From Parietichytrium sp. I65-24A (taxonomy: Eukaryota > Sar > Bigyra > Thraustochytrida > Thraustochytriidae), in the NCBI GenBank assembly GCA_012862575.1, contig BLSF01000023.1, positions 62,001 to 126,000 on the forward strand: DNA of 64,000 nucleotides, in the 5' to 3' direction. Below are positions 1-7,633 of the stretch, in pieces. The position numbers and the translations under genes are program-made. The notes beneath the pieces were generated by a model. That model saw only the letters and a list, made by a program, of their open reading frames with translations. It was not told the origin of the DNA and made no database searches. Within the stretch, counting starts at the first letter, position 1; each line of letters starts with the position of its first letter.

Positions 1-1209
1 GTCAGGCTGTTGGCCAGTCCGCGAGGCGTCCTCTGCAGTTGACACGACCTCCATATTCTTTGTAGCCGCATGATCATCTTCCAGAGCATCGACAGCAGTG
101 GGATTAAGATGGGTCGATCGGCTCGACCCCACTGACGACGAAGAAGATGACGCTCGCTCTACGTTTGTGCTGCGAGCCGTTTTCCTCGTGCCTGTGGCCA
201 CAAAATCATCATCACTACTCTCTTCGCTCTCTTGATCTGGAGATCTTTTAGACTCATCTGCGCCATCAGAGTCATCGGTGCCTCTTGTGCTCTTCCCATC
301 TCCACTTGCGATTTTGGTTTCCGGGGTGGTGTCGTCATCGTCTGAATTCGACGTCAAGGCGGTAGATTTGGATCGTAGCTTTCGAAGCTTTTCGAGTCGA
401 ATTTGGTCTAGCTTTGCGAGGGCGTCCGCAAGGCGAAGGTTTTCTGCGCGTTTGGTTCCATCTAGCTTGTATCCCGAGTCAGGCTTTCGGTTCGCCCCGT
501 CTCGCGCGCGGTGAGCACGATTGACGCGCTTTGCCTGCTTTGCAAGAATTTTGTCACGAATTTCAACTTTACACTTCACAGACTCTTCATGGTCACCAGC
601 GCCCTTTTCGCCCCCATCGGCAAGCGCCTTGGCCCGCTGTCTGGCCCATTGCTGTTCGTAGAGGATCTCTTTGAGCGTGTCCAGAAATTCAGGTTCCATG
701 GCTATCCTGTTCGCAGCTTCTATTTCGTCATTGTTACAGCACTCAAGGGCAATTTTAGCTTCTTCTTCCGTGACAGCGGTAGCCGCAATCAGATCTTTCA
801 CTTTCTCGCCCAACTGCTTTTCCTGATACGCAGCAAAATTCTGCTTCAGCTGCGCTTGCCGTTCCTGAATGATCTTCCTTTGCTCTGGCGTAAGGTGCGC
901 AAGAGGATCATCATCATCATCATCATCGTCGTCGTCCTCCTCATCTTCATCTTCATCCTCCTCGTCGTCATCTTCATCCTCCTCCTCCTCCTCACCTTGG
1001 TTTTCTTCCGAGGCATCTTCGGCACCGTCTTCTACATCTTGCTCTTCCTTGACGCCGTCATTGCCTGTGTTGGGCGCGGCCTCTTCCATGGTTGCCTTCC
1101 ACTCCACACTGTCCAGACATGGAGGCGTGCCCTCCTGCTTTTCTCTCTTGTCGTCCACTTCCACTTCCATTTCCATTTCCAGATGAACTGCGCCTTCGCA
1201 GTCCGCCAT
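1..1209 (-). CDS. Acidic nuclear-type protein with UBA-like segment, 3' end outside window
   Basis: A single open frame runs on the minus strand from an ATG at 1209 to the left edge (403 codons, no stop), so the C-terminus is missing. Residues 10-18 are a Glu-Met repeat. Residues 57-101 are almost purely Asp/Glu and end in ten aspartates. A helical stretch follows from LTPEQRK (about 106). Residues about 136-172 (VTEEEAKIALECCNNDEIEA) have the spacing of a UBA/CUE-like three-helix domain. Next come basic helices (about 200-265) and a Ser/Asp-rich tail that looks phosphorylatable. Acidic tracts plus basic helices are common in chromatin or nucleolar proteins, but I do not recognise the family. 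The UBA reading is inference from pattern only. Confidence 0.75.
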   Translation of the reverse strand, partial: MADCEGAVHLEMEMEVEVDDKREKQEGTPPCLDSVEWKATMEEAAPNTGNDGVKEEQDVEDGAEDASEENQGEEEEEDEDDDEEDEDEDEEDDDDDDDDDDPLAHLTPEQRKIIQERQAQLKQNFAAYQEKQLGEKVKDLIAATAVTEEEAKIALECCNNDEIEAANRIAMEPEFLDTLKEILYEQQWARQRAKALADGGEKGAGDHEESVKCKVEIRDKILAKQAKRVNRAHRARDGANRKPDSGYKLDGTKRAENLRLADALAKLDQIRLEKLRKLRSKSTALTSNSDDDDTTPETKIASGDGKSTRGTDDSDGADESKRSPDQESEESSDDDFVATGTRKTARSTNVERASSSSSSVGSSRSTHLNPTAVDALEDDHAATKNMEVVSTAEDASRTGQQPD

Positions 1210-1642
1210 CCCCGTGCCCGACTCTCCTGCTGACCCACCCGCTTTCGCTCCTTTGCTCTTTTTTCGCTCGTCCCGTTCCAACGAACCGCGCCGGGGCTTG
1301 CTGGATCGCCGCACCAAAGTACAGTGCCCAACCCTCTTTCTCTCTTTCTCTATTTCTCTCTTTCTCTATTTTGCGTTGTGTGCGTTATGTGCTTTGAGAG
1401 CGATGTGTTCCGTGCAGCGCGTGTGGTGGTGGTGTGGCGTATGGTGCGAACGTATGGCGGATGCTCTTGGTCGCGCAGGTGTATCTCGGCATTGGAAGGT
1501 GCCTCTCAATTCTCAATTCTTAATTCTCAATTCTCAATTCTCCTTACTCAATTCTCAATTCTCAATTCTCCTTTCTGATTTCTGCTTTCTGCTTTCTCGT
1601 CTTGTCTTGTATTGTATTGTCTTGTTGTTGTTGTCTTGTCTT

Positions 1643-1679
<37 letters not shown>

Positions 1680-2362
1680 TCCTACACTCTCAAATACTCT
1701 CAATCAGATTTCACTCTTTTTGAAAATCTCAGAAAAATATTTGAAAAAATCAATCCAAAAAAGCAGTAAATCAAGCAAAAAATCAAGTCGATGCTTAGTC
1801 GATGCTTAGTTGCTGCTTTAGCGGAGGCGGTACTGAGTAGCAACATTGCCTATGCACTAGTACCTGTGTGATGGAGTAGTGATCCGGCTAGGAAGCAAAA
1901 TGCCTTGGTAGGGTCAGATATGAGACTCCTTAACGGTGAATAAGTAGCGCGGTTCTCGTTCCTCGCGAAGGGCGTTATCGAAGTAGTAGCTACGTCTAGC
2001 GATTTTGAATTTTGAATTGGTCGGCTAGCGAGGAGGTAGAGGCGGATACACAATAGGAGACCATTAGGATTTAATTAGGGATGGGGTTAAGAGTGGGGCG
2101 GTGGAAATTATGGGAGTGGGACGCTTCGAATCCGACTCGAGGGAACGCGACCCGTGGGTTAGGGTGTGAATTGCTCGAGCATGAGTAGCATGAGCATGGA
2201 TTGGCGGAGACCAAAATGCGAAGAGTGGCACAATGTGAATGGGATTGGTCTCGACATCGCGCCCTGACCCTGAGGAGGGATGTGTTGTTATATAAAGATA
2301 ATAAAATAGCTTTTCGATGCGTTTTATATGTGAATCGATTGTGGGCCTTGAGAGACAGACGG
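1210..2362. other. Gene-free gap with short tandem repeats
   Basis: This gap lies between the start of the acidic-protein gene and the end of ATG7, so it should hold the promoter of the former. I see a pyrimidine-rich stretch at about 1330-1370, a heptamer array (TCAATTC-type) at about 1505-1570 and a CT dinucleotide run at about 1646-1677. No convincing gene was found. Confidence 0.6.
1505..1570. repeat. Heptamer tandem repeat (TCAATTC)n
   Basis: About nine imperfect copies of a 7-bp unit TCAATTC / TTAATTC lie in tandem, broken by CTTAC. The array sits about 300 bp upstream of the acidic-protein start codon. It looks like an ordinary minisatellite. Confidence 0.7.
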
Positions 2363-4342
2363 TCAGATGAGCGCCTCTTCGTCATCAGAAAAGTCGTCGC
2401 GGAGAAGGTCCTGAACTCCTGCTGACGCACCGATTTCGCTGAGGCCGGTGAGGTCCTCAAGATAGTCGGGCTCGTTGAAGGCTTTTAGAAGGAAGTCAAA
2501 GCCAGATTTTGCGTATTCGTCCACTACGCATTTCGAGCAAGCAGTGCATTGCGGGAAAGCCGGCCCAGTCATGTTCATAATGTTGTACTCCGGCAGCCAA
2601 CCGCGAAGCTGGTGCGGGATTACGCCGAGTTTCTCAATTCCCGCGCCATCTTGCAAGGCCTTATCGGTGGTTCCTGCCTGATTCCGCAGTTTGTGATGAA
2701 GCAGAGCGACCAACAGCTCTACCAGCAGAGAACCAGCAATTGGTGCAAGCCCCGGACGTGTAACCGTGCATTGCTGATCCAGTGTACGGTCCTTCATGGA
2801 TTTCTGAGGAGAATCGACGTCACTGCAAAAGTAGCACCCAAGACGCTCATTCGGGGGTTGTGTGCTGGTAGGTCCGCTTCCATGACGCATAACCAAATAG
2901 CTATCAAAACCCAGAGCAGAGTCCAAAACAATCTTATCGTGCTTTGCGCCCAAGAGAGTTGGCAGCCATCTGGACTCGCGAGTGTCTGTAAGCAGCATCA
3001 CAACGTCATGCTCTTTGATAAGCGTCTCGAATGTGTCAACATCCTTTCGGGTCGACTCTACAATTGTCTCATTTGCAAGAACGTGCCCAGGCATTGGAAT
3101 AGTCAGGTTCACTGCTCTGGCGTTCACGCCAGGCAGGATTCTCGCAAGTGCATCGGCAGCCGCTTGTGCCTTTGGGCGGCCCCCGTTTTGGCAATCTGCA
3201 GATTCGAAGAGTGACTGACGCACCGGGTTCGAATAAGACACCTTGCCATTGTCAAGCATAGTGATATTGCGAAATCCCCATCCAAGCAAACAACGCGCGA
3301 CTGAGCATCCCAGGGTACCCGAGCCAACAAGAAGACACGAAGTTTGATTTAAAACCTCTGTATCAAGCTCAGGCAGTGCGCGCCAACGCATTAGCTTAAC
3401 GTTCAGATCACATGCAGACTGTGCAAGCTTCTCCGGGTCAAGATGTGGGCTGAGGTCCATCAGCCGGGGCGTCATCTTACCCTTGAATGGTTCCCATCCC
3501 ACCCAATTCGGGCTGGGCACGACGACTTCCCCATCAACTTTGTTTTCGAATGAAAGCTGAACAGAAATGCTCGATTCCTGAGTGTTTCGAATGCAGAGCA
3601 CATTCACACTTCCATTCTCATCAGCGTCAAAATAGCGCCTCAGAATCCACTGCGCAAAGTTCAGCATGGGCCAGCCTGGCTTGTCCGGGAGAGAGCCCGG
3701 GTCAAGCATCCCGAAACACGACAGGGTTCCAGCGCCGGAATTCTTGGCAGAGATCGCCTCTTTCAAGCTCACGACTTTTGCTCCGTCCAAGACGGCAAAA
3801 AATGACGGTAACTTGTGCTCGAGATTGAATAAGGAATCCAAAAGGTCATCTTGCAAATTCAGGCTTGCGATGGGTTGTGCGCCTTTTAAAGCCAACCTCG
3901 AGTCCACCGCACCAGGAAAGCAGAACCAGTACAAGAACTGGTGGTGCTTCAAGTCTGCATAAGAGATTGTTGCAAACCGATTCAAAAGGCTAGGGTCAGC
4001 CTCCACCGCGCCATCATTAATATCTCGGAGAATCTCCACTCCAAGCTCGACAAGCAACTGTTTCTTGTCAAATGCCTTAAAGTCTTCCTTTGTATTTGCA
4101 TTCTTAAGCCTCCCATGCGCGAGGACATCGAAGCGATCTCCCTGTTCTTCTTTCTTCACCGAGTCTGCAAAGCTGTCTCCGCTCAAACGCATGGTCGGGC
4201 CAACATTTGCGTGCCGAGACACTGAGAAAGACCCACGAAGGTCCACCCAGCCGTCGCTGAGCATGAACTGTTCCAACTTCTTCTTGGCAAACAGCGTCCA
4301 AAACGACGCCTCCACCACACTCTGAAACGCCTGACACTGCAT
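2363..4342 (-). CDS. ATG7: Ubiquitin-like modifier-activating enzyme ATG7 (autophagy E1)
   Basis: ATG7 is the E1 that adenylates ATG8 and ATG12 and passes them to ATG3 and ATG10 in autophagosome formation in the cytosol. The 659-residue frame starts with ATG at 4342 and has no intron. The N-terminal half (about 1-320) matches the ATG7-specific domain by position and by patterns such as GWEPFKGKM. The E1 core follows, with the nucleotide loop GSGTLG at 340-345 and the ATG7 hallmark VSYSNPVRQSLFE shortly after. The catalytic cysteine is Cys525 in LDQQCTVTRPG. The CxxC pair in QCTACSKC lies near the C-terminus, and the protein ends in an acidic tail (DDFSDDEEALI). Length is typical (yeast 630, human 703). 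It is co-oriented with the small membrane-protein gene 103 bp upstream. Confidence 0.96.
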   Translation of the reverse strand: MQCQAFQSVVEASFWTLFAKKKLEQFMLSDGWVDLRGSFSVSRHANVGPTMRLSGDSFADSVKKEEQGDRFDVLAHGRLKNANTKEDFKAFDKKQLLVELGVEILRDINDGAVEADPSLLNRFATISYADLKHHQFLYWFCFPGAVDSRLALKGAQPIASLNLQDDLLDSLFNLEHKLPSFFAVLDGAKVVSLKEAISAKNSGAGTLSCFGMLDPGSLPDKPGWPMLNFAQWILRRYFDADENGSVNVLCIRNTQESSISVQLSFENKVDGEVVVPSPNWVGWEPFKGKMTPRLMDLSPHLDPEKLAQSACDLNVKLMRWRALPELDTEVLNQTSCLLVGSGTLGCSVARCLLGWGFRNITMLDNGKVSYSNPVRQSLFESADCQNGGRPKAQAAADALARILPGVNARAVNLTIPMPGHVLANETIVESTRKDVDTFETLIKEHDVVMLLTDTRESRWLPTLLGAKHDKIVLDSALGFDSYLVMRHGSGPTSTQPPNERLGCYFCSDVDSPQKSMKDRTLDQQCTVTRPGLAPIAGSLLVELLVALLHHKLRNQAGTTDKALQDGAGIEKLGVIPHQLRGWLPEYNIMNMTGPAFPQCTACSKCVVDEYAKSGFDFLLKAFNEPDYLEDLTGLSEIGASAGVQDLLRDDFSDDEEALI

Positions 4343-4445
4343 CTTGTTCTTCTCTCGTCCCGGTCACCAGCCCCTACGTCTCACTTTAATTTCCCAGTCC
4401 CCCGTCACCAATCTCAGTGCACTCAGCTCTGTCCAAGTCGCCAAG

Positions 4446-4712
4446 TTAAATTCTGCCGCTGCTTCTCAGAAACGACCCGACCGCAAAGCACACCCCGAAC
4501 AAGGTCCCTGTCAAGAGCCCCTCCGCGTTCACGCGCCTCGTCTGCAGCACGTAGGCGCACGTGCCTATGGCTTGCCCGAACGCGAAGCCGTAGCCCGAGA
4601 GCTTGACCGTCTGCTCCCAGTGTCTCCGGCGCAGCTCGGCCTCGTACTTTGCGTACCAGTCCTCGTCCCGCTCGAACTCGCCCGAGGGATCCCTGCTGTT
4701 CTGTGGCCACAT
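4446..4712 (-). CDS. Small two-TM membrane protein, hypothetical
   Basis: This 88-residue frame begins at the ATG at 4712. The frame stays open upstream to 4832 but without another ATG. The N-terminal third is charged and aromatic (RDEDWYAKYEAELRRRHW). Two Gly-rich hydrophobic helices follow (KLSGYGFAFGQAIGTC and GLLTGTLFGVCFAVGSFL), separated by a short basic loop (QTRR). A Gly-motif hairpin of this kind recalls small mitochondrial inner-membrane proteins such as MIC10, but the N-terminus does not match and I do not assign it. It lies just upstream of ATG7 on the same strand and could be part of that gene's 5' region if it is not translated. Its composition favours a real protein. Confidence 0.5.
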   Translation of the reverse strand: MWPQNSRDPSGEFERDEDWYAKYEAELRRRHWEQTVKLSGYGFAFGQAIGTCAYVLQTRRVNAEGLLTGTLFGVCFAVGSFLRSSGRI

Positions 4713-5484
4713 ATATAACACCCGTCCAATGAACCAAGCACAACCAACCACCTCAAGTATCTTCGCTCTTTCCTGCGTTCCCAGACCACCTGGCGTCGCG
4801 CCAAAGACCAAACAACTCACACCACACACCACACACTACCAACTGCGCGCACTCTCTTCCTCTAGCTATAAGTTAGCTAGAGCTAGGCAGGGGTCCTCGA
4901 GAAACTGTAGACTTAGGCGAACTTTCTCATGAAAGATACTCGGATAACTCGGACTCACATTGTCAAGAAGGATAGAAAGGATTTTAGGAGAGCCAGCCTT
5001 CGTTCTACTAGCGAGCGTAGCGAGCGGTAGTTTCTATTGGAGAGAAGACAAGGCGAGACTGACAGAGAATGAGTGAGAACGAGACAAGTTAGGTCAGCAG
5101 CTGTGAGCAAAGTGAGCAAGCAACTTTCAGTTGAATTTTGAACACTTTCGACTGATTGATTGGTTGATTGATTGATTGAACATACTTGAACACAGCTCGG
5201 AGCTCGAGTGCCACGGAAGTGCATACGCACAGTCAGTGTTCGTGTTCTGACACCGTCGCAGCAAAGTGAAAAGTGCACAGTTGACCAGTGGATAAGCCAC
5301 AAGGCGCGAGACAGAGGGCGCTGGTGCCGGAATTTGAGAAGCGCGATCGATGACGGCCAAGTGGAGGGTGCGAGAGAGGGGTTCAAGCGTCTAGCCTCTT
5401 TGCAGCGCATACAAAATTAATTGGATACTGGGTACTGGAAAGTCAAAAAGGCAAGGCTTGAAGACTGAACAGCAGCGGGAGGAG
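4713..5484. other. Divergent promoter gap
   Basis: This gap lies between the minus-strand membrane-protein gene and the plus-strand nicolin-like gene, so it should hold both promoters. A TTGATTGA-type run lies at about 5155-5180 and a GGATACTGGGTACTGG element at about 5423-5438. No further gene was seen. Confidence 0.5.
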
Positions 5485-5979
5485 ATGATGGCCGGGAAGA
5501 GCGTGGAGCTCGAGGTGCCTCGTGCTGCGGTGCGGCGGCTCTCTGGCTTTAGATTTAGGAATCGATTCTGCTCCAGTGTCGGCATCGGGGTGAAGAGCTT
5601 GGAGGCAGGAAAACCCGTGGTGGAGGTGGTGCTTACAGAGCAGCCGCACTATCAGGACAGGGCACAGGAGTGGTTTTACGCTCCTGTGGAGCAGAGATTG
5701 CGCGACGCGGTGGCCGAGGCGCCAGAAGACGATGTCGTGACGTTTGTGTTGCATCTTGTGCAGATATCGCCCGCTTGGAGGCACCGGCAGGTTGGTTTGG
5801 AGTTTCTGGAGCCTATTTATGAGCAGGTCAATATCCAAGACGAGCAGGAGCCACGAGGAAGCTCCGCTCTTCAGGTTGCCGTTGATCAGTTTGCAGTGCA
5901 TTTAGGGACGTTGGAAAGCCTTTGGCTACGGAAGCAGAGGTTGCAGCCTGCTGAGAGAGCGTCTCATTTTCAGTCTTGA
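5485..5979 (+). CDS. Nicolin-1-like protein (tubulin polyglutamylase complex subunit candidate)
   Basis: A 164-residue frame starts at the first ATG (5485), with another three bases on. The beta-rich pattern VELEVPRAAVRRLSGFRFRN, then LTEQPHYQDRAQEWF and LVQISPAW, follows the order of motifs in animal nicolin-1 (ITFKNYYTAFLSIRV, MPDPHSEEGAQEY, LRQPSPLW). Nicolin-1 is a subunit of the TTLL1 tubulin polyglutamylase complex, which modifies axonemal and other stable microtubules. The protein is shorter than animal nicolin (about 213 residues), mainly at the N-terminus, so an upstream exon could be missing. The neighbour downstream is MOZART1, another microtubule protein, in convergent orientation. 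The assignment rests on remembered family pattern and is moderate. Confidence 0.5.
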   Translation: MMAGKSVELEVPRAAVRRLSGFRFRNRFCSSVGIGVKSLEAGKPVVEVVLTEQPHYQDRAQEWFYAPVEQRLRDAVAEAPEDDVVTFVLHLVQISPAWRHRQVGLEFLEPIYEQVNIQDEQEPRGSSALQVAVDQFAVHLGTLESLWLRKQRLQPAERASHFQS

Positions 5980-6333
5980 ACGCTTCATGGAGATAGGATC
6001 CGGCAAATTCCCCGCACGTTAATTGCGGTGCCGCGGCTTGTAGTTCGCTTGAGTGTGCTGTGCCGTGCACCATCGCTTTCTGTGTCTTTGACTTCTTCCT
6101 TCCCAAGGCCCGAGAAAATTGCGTGGACTATCAAGTAATTGTCGAACTTGAAACGAGCAGTCTCGGAGTGACAAGCAATGAACATATCTGTAGTCCTTTC
6201 AAAATTCCTTGTTGACATGAATTCTGTAAATAAATTCAGCCTGTTTCTACTTTACATTTTGCACACGGGGCGCATTGACATTATTGCCATTGCATATCTG
6301 TTCTAGATGGCAACGAGCTCGAGAGGGGCAGTT
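5980..6333. other. Convergent 3' gap
   Basis: This is the shared 3' region of the nicolin-like gene (+) and MOZART1 (-). It is AT-richer toward 6220-6300, and nothing else was recognised. Confidence 0.4.
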
Positions 6334-6779
6334 TCATTCTTCAGCATTCTGAGTTTTCTTCTGAGCCTTCTCCAGTATAGCAGCCTCTCTTCGAAGCTCT
6401 TTAACCACCATGGCCAACGCTTCTGGGTTGGCGCCGTTTTCGCAGAGCCCAACCAGAATGCTCAGCGTCTGCCTGTCCAAGCCAGTGTTGAGCAGGTTGG
6501 ACAACTCGTACAGCACTGCACAGAAGGCACCTTGTTAGTACCACATCGCCTCTATTGCCTCTATCGCCTCTATCGCCTCTATCGCCAGAAGCAACATCTT
6601 CAATTGCAAAACTAATTGCAAAATTCGCCAAAAGCTTTTCACACTTGCAACAACCGTAGCAGCAACCGTGACGAGCAAAGAGCAAAGAGTAAAGGCTCGC
6701 AACACACAAAACACACACACTTACCGTCCATAGTTTGCTGTGCATCTCGCACCGAGCTATCCTGCTGCTGCGTTGACAT
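6334..6779 (-). CDS. MZT1: Mitotic-spindle organizing protein 1 (MOZART1/GIP1), one intron
   Basis: MOZART1 binds the N-termini of gamma-tubulin complex proteins and recruits or activates gamma-TuRC at microtubule-organising centres. The gene has two exons: 6779-6725 (ATG at 6779) and 6515-6334. A 209-nt intron (6724-6516) with donor GTAAGTGT and acceptor TGTGCAG separates them. Joining gives [17 protein letters not shown], which lines up with animal and plant MOZART1 (ETMDVLLEISRILNTGLD). The core [13 protein letters not shown] follows. Total length is 78 residues, normal for the family (about 70-82). Translation of exon 2 alone gives a 60-residue fragment lacking the N-terminus. The intron holds a 9-bp tandem repeat at about 6541-6583. 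Confidence 0.93.
6541..6583. repeat. 9-bp tandem repeat inside the MOZART1 intron
   Basis: About four to five copies of CGCCTCTAT (first copy TGCCTCTAT) lie in tandem within the intron. It is a simple minisatellite. Confidence 0.75.
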
Positions 6780-7633
6780 TTTCCTTATGTGAAGTAATCG
6801 ATCCCGCGCCTCCTTCCTCTTTCTGTCCGCGAGTACAGAGTACAGAGTACCACAGAGTAATCTCGATCAATCAGAATTCAGAATTTCAGATTTCAAAAAC
6901 GACGATATTCAGCAACATATTTCTCCCTAGGATAGTGTGGCCTACCATCCATAAGAGTCGATATGGAGGAGCTACGACAAACACCGTGTTCGGTGATGTC
7001 GGCGCCGCCGTGACGGAACCCATGGAAGCTAAGAAGCCATTTAGATGATTGGGTGTATTGATTGGGTGAGGAAGGGCAAGCCCGGTTCTTGAGGCGAGAA
7101 CCTGACCGAGCTGCGAAAGCGTTCCGCGTCTGGCTGGTTCCCAAGTGCACTGAGTTTTGGTGGTCGAGAGCAGAGAGAGAAAGAGAGAAAGAGAGAGATA
7201 TAGACACACACACAGAGAGGGAGAGAGAGAGAGACAGCACAGGTCCGTTGGAGTGGCAAGTGTGTACGCGAGGACACTTTGGCGCACGCCGCGATCCGGC
7301 AGAAGGGCGCACGTGGGAGAGGCATCTTTGTGCAATAATCGGCAAGGAGATTGAAAGGAGCGCAGAGGCGGTTTGGTATTTGGTATTTGGTATTTGGTAT
7401 CTCGCTTCTTGCAGAGGTGTTGGTGTTCTTTTAAATTGGGGACTCTTTGACGAATAGAATAGGCTTCTTTTTCTCGATCGCGCGGCAAATACAAATATTT
7501 AGATTATAGTCTTGGCCCTTTTGGCTTCAGCCGTCATTCAATTGGCATACTAATTTTTTTCATTCGGTCATCGACGAGGAGATACAGTCGCACATACTAT
7601 CAAACGCTGACAAAGTTGAGTACACGAGTCGAA
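6780..7633. other. Divergent promoter gap MOZART1 / PELP1-like
   Basis: The gap contains a triple GAGTACA-type repeat at about 6832-6851 (GAGTACAGAGTACAGAGTACC), a GA-rich tract at about 7165-7235 and a TTTGGTATTTGGTATT run at about 7372-7400. It probably holds both promoters and 5' UTRs. No additional gene was recognised. Confidence 0.5.

Noticed and set aside
511-1233. Plus-strand ORFs with poly-Ile/Ser runs opposite the acidic protein
   Set aside because: They are complements of the Asp/Glu codon tract of the minus-strand gene. The minus frame has an ATG and a coherent protein.
4705-4717. ATATATAA as a TATA box for ATG7
   Set aside because: It overlaps the start codon of the small membrane-protein gene and lies about 370 bp from ATG7; position does not support it.
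4446-4832. 128-residue version of the two-TM protein starting at 4832
   Set aside because: The codon at 4832 is GTG; the first ATG is at 4712.
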